Assembly: GCA_023389045.1 (NCBI GenBank)
Contig: JAEWEZ010000081.1
Coordinates: 1-7,680, forward strand
Source: Actinomycetes bacterium
GTDB taxonomy: Bacteria; Actinomycetota; Actinomycetes; Actinomycetales; Dermabacteraceae
DNA length: 7,680 nt
Direction of reading: 5' to 3'
Part shown: one piece after another, positions 1 through 7,090 of the stretch
How positions within the stretch are numbered: the first letter of the stretch is position 1
Layout of the letters: the number at the start of each line of letters is the position of its first letter
Made by a program: the position numbers and the translations under genes
The notes under the pieces: generated by a model
Databases searched by the model: none
Told to the model about the DNA's origin: nothing
The model's input: only the letters and a program-made list of their open reading frames with translations

Positions 1-1
1 C

Positions 2-1678
2 CGCAATGGTTTCTCTGACCTCTCCATCGCCCGTGAGAGTGGCCGCGTCTGCGTGATCTCCGGGGTCATGCCCCATGCCGAGGACGATGACGACAGCCTC
101 GAGATCATCGCCGAACGCAAGAAGACCAAGACCACCGCGATTCTCCACACCGGGCACCCCGTGCGCTACTGGGATCACGACCTCGGCCCCGCCGCCTCCC
201 AGGTGCTGATCGCCGAACCGCTCGATCCGGCCGATGGCGATGCAGAACTCGAACTGCGCCAGCTCACGCACTTCGGAACCGGCGAGCGTCTGCTCGGCGC
301 CGTGATCAGCCCCGACGGTGCCACCGTCTATGCGACCGTGAACCGCACCCTCCACGGCACTGTTTCCCGCAGCGAAATCCGTCGGATCAACGTGGAGACC
401 GGCGAGGTCACCACCCTCGCCTCCGACCCCGACCACAACCTCAGTGTGGAGGTGCTCAGCGAAGACGGCAGCGTGCTGCTGGTGGGCCGCTCCACCGTCG
501 CCTCCGACAGTGTCCCGCTCGCCTCGCAGCTCATGCGCTGCGACCTCACCAGCGGCGACCTCACCCCCGCCTACAGCGGCTTCAGCAACTGGCCGGGATC
601 CACCGTGATCAGCCCCGACAACACCACCGTCTACTTCACCGCAGACTGTGAAGGGCACGGCGCGATCCATCGCCTTGACCTGGCCGCCGGCACCGTCGAA
701 CTCGTCACCCACGATGTGAAGCACTACAGCGGCCTGGAACTCGACCCCGCTACCGGCATGCTGCTGAGCCTCGCCGATGCCATCGACCAGCCGCCGCTGC
801 CCGTCCGCATCGATCCGGCCAGCGGCGCCACCACGTCGATCCCCTGCGGACTCGAGGCCCCGCAGGTGCCGGGCACCCTCACCGAGGTGACCGCCACCGG
901 GGAAGATGGCACCCCGCTGCGCGCCTGGCTCTGCCTTCCCGAAGGGGCCGACGCATCCTCGCCCGCCCCGCTGCTGCTGTGGATCCACGGTGGCCCCTTC
1001 GGCTCCTGGAACGCCTGGACCTGGCGCTGGAACCCGTGGACAGCCACCGCCCGCGGCTACGCGGTGCTGCTCCCGGACCCGGCCATCTCCACCGGCTACG
1101 GCCAGGAGATGATCAACCGTGGTTGGGATCAGCTCGGCGGAAGCCCCTTCGACGACATCATGCGTCTGACCCACGCGACCCTGGAGCGCGAGGACATCGA
1201 CGAAAACCGCAAGGCCGCCCTCGGTGGCTCCTACGGCGGCTACATGGCCAACTGGGTGGCCGGGCACACCGGCGACTTCTTCGACTGCATCGTCACCCAC
1301 GCCTCCCTGTGGGCGCTGGACCAGTTTCGCTCCACCACCGACACCGCCGAGCACTGGGCCTCGCACCTCAGCGATGCGCATAACGACAAGTACGACCCCT
1401 CGGACTACCTCGGCAATATCGTCGCGCCGATGCTCGTCATCCACGGTGATAAGGACTACCGCGTGCCGATCGGAGAAGGCCTGCGCCTGTGGTTCGAACT
1501 GCTCACCCACGCTGACCAGGATCCGGCGGAGAACCCGCACCGTTTCCTGTACTTCCCCGACGAGAACCACTGGATCCTCTCGCCGAATAACTCGGTGATC
1601 TGGTACGAGACCGTGTTCGCCTTCGTGGATCAGCACGTGCGCGGGCTCGACACCCCGATGCCGCGACTGCTCGGCTGA
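2..1678 (+). CDS. S9-family serine peptidase (acylaminoacyl-peptidase / dipeptidyl aminopeptidase type), 5' end outside window
   Basis: The frame is open from base 2 to the TGA at 1676-1678 (558 visible residues), so the gene begins before the window; the GTG at 53 is internal. Family members are usually about 650-700 residues, so roughly 100-140 residues are missing. Up to about base 890 the protein is made of beta-propeller-like strands with recurring 'SPD..TVY' blades (306-330, 610-634). The rest is an alpha/beta hydrolase: an oxyanion-region HGGPFGSW (from about 985), the nucleophile in GGSYGGY (Ser codon 1229-1231), the catalytic Asp in HGDKDYRVP (Asp codon 1454-1456) and the His in DENHW (codon 1568-1570). 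All three triad residues are present, so the enzyme should be active. The family cleaves short or N-acylated peptides, normally in the cytoplasm; I see no way to tell the exact specificity. The MFS gene starts 14 bp after the stop. Confidence 0.93.
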   Translation, partial: RNGFSDLSIARESGRVCVISGVMPHAEDDDDSLEIIAERKKTKTTAILHTGHPVRYWDHDLGPAASQVLIAEPLDPADGDAELELRQLTHFGTGERLLGAVISPDGATVYATVNRTLHGTVSRSEIRRINVETGEVTTLASDPDHNLSVEVLSEDGSVLLVGRSTVASDSVPLASQLMRCDLTSGDLTPAYSGFSNWPGSTVISPDNTTVYFTADCEGHGAIHRLDLAAGTVELVTHDVKHYSGLELDPATGMLLSLADAIDQPPLPVRIDPASGATTSIPCGLEAPQVPGTLTEVTATGEDGTPLRAWLCLPEGADASSPAPLLLWIHGGPFGSWNAWTWRWNPWTATARGYAVLLPDPAISTGYGQEMINRGWDQLGGSPFDDIMRLTHATLEREDIDENRKAALGGSYGGYMANWVAGHTGDFFDCIVTHASLWALDQFRSTTDTAEHWASHLSDAHNDKYDPSDYLGNIVAPMLVIHGDKDYRVPIGEGLRLWFELLTHADQDPAENPHRFLYFPDENHWILSPNNSVIWYETVFAFVDQHVRGLDTPMPRLLG

Positions 1679-1692
1679 GGTACGAGCGACAG

Positions 1693-3027
1693 ATGAGCAC
1701 AATCCCCACGCCGCACGGCGCCGACGACATCCACAGCCAGGAGACCCCCGAGGAGGAGGTGGCACATCACGTGCCGCCCGGCGCTGCCGCTGTGCAACGC
1801 CGCACCCTCACGGTGCTCGTCCTGATGCAGGTGATCGGAACCGTCGGCGTGGGGATCGCTCCCTCCATCGGGGTGCTCCTGGCCGGGCAGGTTACCGAGA
1901 ACGAAACCTGGGCGGGGCTCGCACGCACCGCCTCCACCCTCGGAGCAGCCATGCTGAGCATCCCGCTCGGCGCTCTCGCGGCACGGCGCGGCCGCCGCAT
2001 CGCCCTCGCCTCCGGCTGGTGGATCGCCGCCGTCGGCGCAGCAATCCTGGTGGGCGTCGCCCAGTTCTCCCTCGTCGTGCCCCTATTCCTGGGGCTCCTG
2101 CTGATCGGAGCCGGCTCCGCGGTGAGCCTGCAGGCACGCTTTGCCGCCACCGACCTTGCCGACACCCACCACCAGGCCCGGGCCCTCGCCATTGTGGTCT
2201 GGGTGGGAACGCTCGGCTCCGTTATCGGCCCCAATCTGGGTGTTCCCGGCCGCACCGTCGGCTCCCTCCTCGGGCTGAACCTCTTCGCGGGGGCCTTCCT
2301 CATCGCCGCCGTCTGCCTCGCCGCAGCGGGGCTCCTCGTCTACCTGCTACTCCGCCCCGATCCTCTGCTGCTCCTGCAGCAGCGCACCCAGGGTGAAGTC
2401 ACCGTCAAAACCGGAGCGAAAAGTTTCCGCCTCGGCGAGGTCATCGCCCAGATGCGATCCCAGCCGGTGATCCGGGTAGCGGTGCTCGCGGTCGTCACAG
2501 CGCAGGTGGTTATGGTCGCGCTCATGACCATGACCCCGGTGCATATGGAGCATCACGGCGGATCCATCGAGATCATCGGCCTCACCATCAGCCTGCACGT
2601 GGCCGGCATGTATGCCCTCTCGCCGCTCGTGGGTGTGATGGCCGACCGCACCGGCTTCCGGCCCACCCTCGTTCTCGGCGTGGTGGTGCTCCTCGCCTCA
2701 CTGCTGATTGCAACAGTGCGGCCGCACTCGACCGGCTGGATCATTGCGAGCCTCATCCTGCTTGGCGTGGGCTGGTGCTTCGTGAACGTGGCCGGCTCCG
2801 CACTCTTCTCCGCGAGCCTGCCGGATCACGCCCTGGCCAGTGCCCAGGGTGGGCTCGACGCCTTCTCCAACCTCTCCGGCGCCACCGCCGCTTTCCTCTC
2901 GGGGCCGTTCCTGGCCGCCTCCGGCTTCCCCATGCTCGCCATCCTCAGCGGGACCATCATGGTGCCGCTGATCCTCGTCTTGCTCCGCCCGCTCCCGGCT
3001 CCCTGCCCGGAACCGGCAGACTGCTAA
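1693..3027 (+). CDS. Major facilitator superfamily transporter, 12 membrane segments
   Basis: This is a 444-residue membrane protein. About 38 polar N-terminal residues are followed by twelve hydrophobic segments, at roughly 39-61, 73-95, 104-124, 126-148, 163-185, 192-221, 262-284, 297-318, 325-343, 349-370, 379-402 and 405-430. A central cytoplasmic loop (about 222-260) divides the two halves. The motif A-like loops are ALAARRGRR between helices 2 and 3 and VMADRTGFRP between helices 8 and 9. Helix 5 carries GTLGSVIGPNLGVPG, resembling the motif C of drug:H+ antiporters, which favours an exporter, but the substrate cannot be read from the sequence. The ATG at 1693 is chosen because GAGG (1677-1680, overlapping the peptidase stop) lies 12 nt upstream. 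The 14-bp gap implies co-transcription with the peptidase. The gene ends 23 bp from a convergent remnant, and I see no clear terminator between them. Confidence 0.92.
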   Translation: MSTIPTPHGADDIHSQETPEEEVAHHVPPGAAAVQRRTLTVLVLMQVIGTVGVGIAPSIGVLLAGQVTENETWAGLARTASTLGAAMLSIPLGALAARRGRRIALASGWWIAAVGAAILVGVAQFSLVVPLFLGLLLIGAGSAVSLQARFAATDLADTHHQARALAIVVWVGTLGSVIGPNLGVPGRTVGSLLGLNLFAGAFLIAAVCLAAAGLLVYLLLRPDPLLLLQQRTQGEVTVKTGAKSFRLGEVIAQMRSQPVIRVAVLAVVTAQVVMVALMTMTPVHMEHHGGSIEIIGLTISLHVAGMYALSPLVGVMADRTGFRPTLVLGVVVLLASLLIATVRPHSTGWIIASLILLGVGWCFVNVAGSALFSASLPDHALASAQGGLDAFSNLSGATAAFLSGPFLAASGFPMLAILSGTIMVPLILVLLRPLPAPCPEPADC

Positions 3028-3050
3028 CGAAACCGAGGCGGCGCGAAGGC

Positions 3051-3515
3051 TTACCGGGCGCGACGCAGCAGCACCACCGCATCCTCAACGCTTGCGGTCT
3101 GGCCGATCGGGCCGGTCGCCTCACGATGCCGCGACTCGCAGATCAGCACCTCCCACTGGCTGCTCTCCAACTGCAGAGCCGCCACCTCGTCATGCGCCGT
3201 CAGACGGTGCCGGGCACGCGCCCGACGATGACCCGCCCACGGTGGGAAGGAACCGTGCGAGACGATCAGCAGATGCCCGCCGGGAGCCACGAGTTCCGTG
3301 GCACGCCGCAGCACATCCTCCCGCTCCACCCTGACAGGGGAGTGCAGGAAACTAGCCGTGACCAGGTCGAAGCTGGCATCCGGCATGGTGCTGAGATCGG
3401 TCACCAGGAACCGCGCCTGCTCCTCATCAAGCCCGCGTCCGGCTGTCGCAGCCTGGGCACGCGAGATCGCCGAGGGCGATACATCGGCTCCGGTCGCCGT
3501 CCAGCCCTGCTCCGC
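3051..3515 (-). pseudogene. Class I SAM-dependent methyltransferase, C-terminal fragment of a disrupted oxidoreductase-methyltransferase fusion
   Basis: Recognisable methyltransferase sequence starts near 3515 (minus) with AEQGWTATGADVSPSAISRA, the strand after SAM motif I and the acidic loop. It continues through FDLVTASFLHSP (motif II region) and RRATELVAPGGHLLIV (motif III region) to the TAA at 3053-3051. The glycine-rich SAM motif I (VGCGxG-type) and everything before it are absent. The first possible start inside this frame is the GTG at 3404, which would give only 117 residues and no SAM-binding loop. The frame is shifted relative to the flavin domain upstream, although in known relatives (bifunctional NAD(P)/FAD-dependent oxidoreductase/class I SAM methyltransferase) the two are one polypeptide. 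I infer a deletion of roughly 60-70 residues plus a frameshift. The fragment is unlikely to have methyltransferase activity alone. Confidence 0.75.
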
Positions 3516-4504
3516 TTCTCCTCGCTCGCCCCGTCGGGGCGGGGCACCTCCGCGGGAGCCTGCACCGGTTCGGGCACCTCCCCACCGGCAAGCGCCTGAT
3601 CGAAATCCTGCGCGGTGAGCAGAGCGTTCATGGCAATGCCGGCCTGCGCGCCAGCCCCGGAGCAGATCGGCAGGGTGGCATTGGGGGCCACCACATTGCC
3701 GGCAGCGAAGATTCGGGGATCGCTCGTTGCACCGCGCGGATCCACCCGCAGGAAGGACCCGAGAGGCAGGTCGTCTCGTTCGAGGTGCAGCCCGGTGAGG
3801 AAAGCATCGCGCGGGGCGCTCAAGGGGGAGATGAACAGGGAATCGACGCTGTGGCGGGAGTCGTCGGCAAGGATCACCTCGAGCGGCCCCTCCGGAGCGC
3901 CCTCTACGGCGCTCACGGCACCATCCACCACAGCCACTCCGCGGGCGGTCAGGCGCGTCACCTGCTCGGCCGGGAGCGGGCCGAGCGTGCCGCTAAACAC
4001 GGTCACGCGGTCAGAGAGCTGCCGGGCGAGCTCCGCCAGGTGCAGGCTGTGCGGCACGGTCGCGAGGAGCCCCAGGTGCTGATCGCGCACCTCGAAGCCA
4101 TGGCAGTACGGGCTGTGTAGAAGCGTCGTGCCCCACCGCTCCGCCAGGCCCGGAAGATCCGGCAGTTCATCGCGCACCCCGGACGCCACCAACAGCATCC
4201 GGCAGCGCACCGTGCGCTCACCCGCGGTCCGCACCGTGAGCGGACCCGTCGGCCCCTCCTGCTCCATCACCGCGGTGACGGAATCGGCCAGGAACTCGAC
4301 GGCGTACCGGGACGCTTCCTCGCGCCCCCGCCCGCGCACTTCCAGCGGGCTCGCGCCCTCCAGTCCCAGCACGCCATGCATATGGGCCGACGGGGCATTG
4401 CGCGGGGAGCCGGAGTCCACCACGAGAACCCGTCGCCGCGAACGCCCAAGCACCAGCGCCGCCGCGAGCCCAGCGGCGCCGTGCCACGACGGTGCCAGAT
4501 CCAT
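3401..4504 (-). pseudogene. Thioredoxin-reductase-like NAD(P)/FAD-dependent oxidoreductase domain, damaged N-terminus and lost fusion partner
   Basis: From the ATG at 4504 the frame runs about 367 residues to a TGA at 3403-3401. The family is clear from GAAGLAAALVLGRSRRRVLV (about residues 9-28), D30 ending the second strand, RNAPSAHMHG (35-44), LLVASGVRDELPDLPG (104-119), SPYCHGFEV (from 131) and the C-terminal FAD segment IFAAGNVVAPNA...GAGAQAGIAMNALL. The active site has one Cys; as I recall, this oxidoreductase/methyltransferase family also lacks the second Cys. The FAD dinucleotide motif, expected as VGGGAAG, reads SWHGAAG. This looks like small compensating indels, so FAD binding is doubtful. 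The longest open frame (TTG at 4561) adds 19 residues that are an out-of-frame reading of the epimerase tail. After a Pro-rich linker the last 40 or so residues (from about 3515 down) are Arg-rich and are the methyltransferase read in the wrong frame. Whether any product folds is uncertain. Confidence 0.75.
3528..3540. repeat. GC palindrome at the fusion-gene breakpoint
   Basis: GCCCCG-T-CGGGGC is a perfect 6-bp inverted repeat around one base. It sits between the last oxidoreductase linker residues and the first recognisable methyltransferase residues (about 3515). A near-direct repeat GGGCACCTCC (3542-3551 and 3572-3581), 30 bp apart, codes for the Pro-rich linker beside it. Either could have promoted the deletion or misled an assembly. 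Confidence 0.5.
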
Positions 4505-5178
4505 TCCGCAGCGGGCGCCGCGATCGTCGCCATCCACAGGGGGAGCGCCGGAGGGGTACAACGCCCCACGGCGCCGGTCACGATCCGTGCGATCTCGGGG
4601 ATCGTCAGCAGGTGCCCGCTGAGGATGTAGTTCTCGCCGCGCTAGCCGTGCTCAGCGGCGCCGATGATCCCGGAGGGGTGCACGATCACTCGGTCGATGT
4701 CATCGGCGGCCAGCACGCGGCAGGTCGCTTCCGCCTTCGTCTTTGCGTACTCGCCCACCACCGTGTCTTCGCTGAGGTCCTTCGTTTCGACGATCAGCTC
4801 GGGGTTCTCGGGTAGGGCGTGCACGCTCGAAACCTGCACGAGACGCCCGACTCCCTGCTCGCGGCAGGCGTCGATCACGTTCTGGGTGCCGTCCACATTG
4901 ACTGTCCGCACGATGGGGTTCACGCGACCGGAAATCGACATCATCCCGGCGCAGTGCACGAGGACGGTCTCGGCGTCTGTCCCCTCGAGCCCGGCACGGA
5001 GAGAATCCGGAGAGGTGACATCAATCACTCGACGTTCGCAGTCCAATCCTGCGAGCGCCGGTGCGTCGAGGTCGCTGAGTACGCCGGCCCGAACTTTTTG
5101 TCCGCGTTCGAGCAGGTTACGCACGAGCGTGCTGCCGAGGAAGCCATCGCTTCCGGTCACAATCCACAGGGATGCTAT
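4501..5178 (-). pseudogene. NAD-dependent epimerase/dehydratase (extended SDR), broken by internal deletion, TAG stop and loss of C-terminus
   Basis: The N-terminal part reads IVTGSDGFLGSTLVRNLLER, with the Rossmann TGxxGxxG motif, then a conserved VLVHCAGMMSISG, VNVDGTQNVIDAC, the catalytic Ser region LVQVSSVH and the YxxxK pair in GEYAKTKAEA, followed by VIVHPSGIIG. Directly after this comes AAEHG, an in-frame TAG (4644-4642), and in the same frame RGENYILSGHLLTIPEI plus LPLWMATIAAPAAEW, which belong to the C-terminal substrate domain. About 50 residues that relatives carry between HPSGIIG and the ENYILSG block are missing. The tail also stops at about 4501, where oxidoreductase sequence begins. 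The likely original start is at 5178-5176, where ATA-GCA-TCC-CTG stands for an expected ATG; the frame is open up to a TTG at 5253. Products of such enzymes modify sugar nucleotides or related keto/hydroxy compounds; the substrate is unknown. Confidence 0.78.
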
Positions 5179-5351
5179 ACCGGTGACGATGACGCATCTC
5201 GTGGCTGCGCACAAGAGGGAAGCGCCGGGTGGGGGTAGAAAAACTGCAGGCAAGGCGCCATTTTCCAGGGTTTCGGATAAATCTGGGTGCCGGGATACGA
5301 CACGGGGGCCTACCGATTTGCTGTTGGTAACGATTATTAGTAACGTTTACC
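5179..5351. other. Intergenic stretch with AT-rich patch, no protein gene
   Basis: I see no convincing coding sequence here. The stretch 5179-5253 stays open in the epimerase frame but its residues do not resemble that family. Around 5324-5351 is the most AT-rich patch of the region. It holds two direct copies of GTAACG (5327-5332 and 5340-5345, 13 bp apart) and an imperfect inverted pair GGTAAC (5326-5331) / GTTTACC (5345-5351). These could be a regulator site. On the minus strand the same patch offers TAATAAT as a possible -10 for the epimerase remnant, without a good -35. Confidence 0.4.
5318..5346 (+). promoter_or_regulatory. Possible + strand promoter in front of the double hairpin
   Basis: TTGCTG at 5318-5323 (three of six matches to TTGACA, but the key TTG) is followed 17 bp later by TAACGT at 5341-5346, which fits the actinobacterial TAnnnT form of the -10. 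Transcription would begin near 5352-5354, exactly at the base of the first hairpin. The match is weak enough that it could be chance. Confidence 0.3.
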
Positions 5352-5441
5352 TCGGTCGCGTCCGCTGGGGCGTGCGGGCGCGACCGAAAACGTTCGGGAA
5401 CGGCGTCGACGAGAAATCGTCGGCGCCGTTCCTGGTTGTTT
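5352..5441 (+). ncRNA. Candidate small structured RNA (two tandem hairpins); alternatively a double terminator
   Basis: Hairpin 1 pairs 5352-5365 with 5374-5387 (14 bp, 8-nt loop). A 9-nt linker containing AAAACGTTC follows. Hairpin 2 pairs 5397-5412 with 5417-5432 (16 bp) across a GAAA loop, followed by TGGTTGTTT. Each stem has exactly one non-Watson-Crick position (5361/5378 and 5406/5423). Both are U-G wobbles in a + strand RNA but A-C mismatches in a minus strand RNA, and GAAA is a GNRA tetraloop only on the + strand. This asymmetry, the U-rich tail and the possible promoter at 5318-5346 point to a short + strand transcript of about 90 nt. It would lie antisense to the gap downstream of the oxidoreductase at 5514. 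No known RNA family is recognised. Confidence 0.33.
5397..5441. terminator. Strong GC hairpin, probable intrinsic-type terminator
   Basis: A 16-bp stem with a 4-nt loop is followed on the + strand by a U-rich stretch (TGGTTGTTT). On the minus strand it lies 81 bp beyond the stop of the oxidoreductase at 5514 and is followed by CGAACGTTTT. It may therefore end minus strand transcription from that gene, end a + strand small RNA, or do both. Confidence 0.55.
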
Positions 5442-5513
5442 GACGGACGGTGCGTGAGGCCAGTTGCGACGGGGTGGGCGCGACGGCCTGAGTGTTGAGG
5501 GAGCCCCCGGCGC

Positions 5514-6998
5514 TCAGGGCGCGAGAGAGGGCAGGTCGTGCCGTTGGAAGACGGCGTGCAGGGCCCGCCGCGCCGCATGCCAGCCGCTCATGCCATGCAC
5601 GCCCGGTGCCGGCGGAGTCGCCGAGGAACACAGGAACCAGCAGGTGGAGCCGAGCTGGTAGGGATCGGCCGACGGAGTGGGCCGGGCCAGCATGCGATAG
5701 GCCGAGAGAGAACCCAGGGCGATGTCCCCGCCGATCAACGACGCATTGTGCTCATGCATACGCGAAGCCGGGATGCCCTGCGCAGCCACGATCGTGTCGC
5801 GGAAACCGGGGGCGAAACGTTCAATCTGGGCGGTGACAATCTCGGTGGGATCGACGGGGCAGTCAAAGGGAACATGCGCATAGGCCCACACCGGCCGCAG
5901 CCCGTCGACCTCCCGCCCCGGGTCCACGCTCGCCGGATCGCTGACCAAAACCACCGGCTGCTCGGGCAGTGCCCCGGCCATCACCTGTGCTTCCGCCTCT
6001 GCCATCTGTTCGCGGGTGCCGCCGAGATGGGCTGTGCCCGCCTGGGAGACCTCGGCATCGCGCCAGGGGATCGGCGCTGAGGCCACAAAATCGACTTTCG
6101 CGGCGGCCTGGCCATGCCCGAAGTTCCGCAGCTGTGCGAGAAGCGAGGCGGGAAGGTCGTCTTCGAGGATGTCGGCAACAGCATCGGCGGTGAGATCGGC
6201 CAGGACCACCCGCGCCGAGGGGACATCAGCCGTGCTGCGCACCCGATGCCCGGTGACGATGCTGCCGCCGTGTGCCTCCAGATCGGCCACGAGAGCGTCA
6301 ATGATGGCCTGCGATCCGCCGCGAGGAATCGGCCAGCCGCCCCGGTGGGCAAGGAGCGCGAGGAGCATGCCGGTGGCGCTGGGGGCGAGGGAGGGCAGCG
6401 CGCCGATGGCGTGCGCGGCCACCCCGGTAAGGAGGGCGCGAGCGCGCTGCCTACGCAGGGGAAGATTCCAGAGCGACGTGCCCTGCAGGCCCGCCATGGC
6501 GCCGAAAGTGGCGAGGGCAGGAAGAGCGGCGGGGGAGAACAGCGCACGCGGCACTGATCGCTTATCGGAGAGCGCCACCTCCACGATGGCCTCAGCCTGC
6601 GCGCCCATCCGCGAGAAGAGACGCTCCCAGACGGCCCCGTCGGCCCCGAGCCCCTCGGCGGTGCGGCGCAGGTCCCGCCAGGCCATGACGGCAGGCTCGT
6701 GGTCGAGTGGCTGGGCGTAGGAGGCTTCGGGGCTGATGAGTTCGACCCCGCGGGCCTTCAGATCGAAAGCCTGGAAGAAGGGGCTGGCCAGGGCCATGGG
6801 GTGCACGGCTGAGCAGATGTCGTGCCGGATGCCGGGAGCAAGGCCGAGGTCGAGGGTGCGGGCCCCGCCGCCGATGGTCTCTTCGGCTTCCAGAACCAAC
6901 ACCTCAAAACCCGCGCGCGCCATGGTCACGGCGGCGGCGAGCCCATTGGGGCCTGAACCGATGACGACGACGTCGGGGGTGCTGCTCGTGGTGGGCAT
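5514..6998 (-). CDS. Phytoene-desaturase-like NAD(P)/FAD-dependent oxidoreductase (COG1233 family)
   Basis: The protein has 494 residues, the usual length for the family. The N-terminal FAD motif is VVVIGSGPNGLAAAVTMARA (residues 10-29), with E37 ending the second strand and IGGGARTLDL (42-51) forming the GG motif. The middle holds a hydrophobic, less conserved substrate domain. The C-terminus has GGDIALG (about 423-429) and the closing FAD segment LCSSATPPAPGVHGMSGWHA (about 456-475). All key flavin residues are present, so it should be functional. It resembles the phytoene dehydrogenase-like and PYROXD2-like branch rather than a proven carotenoid CrtI, and no other carotenoid gene lies nearby, so the substrate is open. 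The start is the ATG at 6998. No good Shine-Dalgarno sequence is seen; a TAGGCT element ends 6 nt upstream, which would fit leaderless transcription. A hairpin 81 bp downstream likely ends the transcript. Confidence 0.88.
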   Translation of the reverse strand: MPTTSSTPDVVVIGSGPNGLAAAVTMARAGFEVLVLEAEETIGGGARTLDLGLAPGIRHDICSAVHPMALASPFFQAFDLKARGVELISPEASYAQPLDHEPAVMAWRDLRRTAEGLGADGAVWERLFSRMGAQAEAIVEVALSDKRSVPRALFSPAALPALATFGAMAGLQGTSLWNLPLRRQRARALLTGVAAHAIGALPSLAPSATGMLLALLAHRGGWPIPRGGSQAIIDALVADLEAHGGSIVTGHRVRSTADVPSARVVLADLTADAVADILEDDLPASLLAQLRNFGHGQAAAKVDFVASAPIPWRDAEVSQAGTAHLGGTREQMAEAEAQVMAGALPEQPVVLVSDPASVDPGREVDGLRPVWAYAHVPFDCPVDPTEIVTAQIERFAPGFRDTIVAAQGIPASRMHEHNASLIGGDIALGSLSAYRMLARPTPSADPYQLGSTCWFLCSSATPPAPGVHGMSGWHAARRALHAVFQRHDLPSLAP

Positions 6999-7004
6999 GG
7001 CTGC

Positions 7005-7010
7005 AGCCTA
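7005..7010 (-). promoter_or_regulatory. Possible -10 element for the flavin oxidoreductase
   Basis: Read on the minus strand this is TAGGCT (TAnnnT type), ending 6 nt before the ATG at 6998. A start of transcription at or next to the ATG would give a leaderless mRNA, in line with the missing Shine-Dalgarno sequence. There is no recognisable -35, so the call is weak. Confidence 0.22.
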
Positions 7011-7090
7011 TCGAGCGGGACTGGGCAGCGGTGCAGGGCACGGGGGCGCGGCACGACAGGAGAGCGAGAGAGCAGGGGAGAGAAGAGGCA

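Noticed and set aside
979..1383. Alternate + frame inside the S9 catalytic domain
   Set aside because: It is the wrong frame of an intact catalytic domain; the product is Arg/His-rich without motifs.
2775..3599. Long + strand open frame (274 codons) from inside the MFS gene
   Set aside because: It is an alternate frame of the MFS 3' end and antisense to the methyltransferase fragment. It is Arg/Pro-rich with no domain.
4128..4622. + strand Ser/Arg/Pro-rich frame near the epimerase/oxidoreductase junction
   Set aside because: It is antisense to recognisable oxidoreductase and epimerase sequence and matches no family.
4664..5443. Long + strand open frame (259 codons) over the epimerase remnant
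   Set aside because: It is the antisense of clear epimerase coding DNA. Its residues are Ser/Thr/Arg-rich with no recognisable family, as expected for a shadow frame in GC-rich DNA.
5514..6998. Calling the flavin oxidoreductase crtI as part of a carotenoid cluster
   Set aside because: The protein belongs to the wider COG1233 group, and no phytoene synthase, cyclase or other carotenoid gene is visible nearby.
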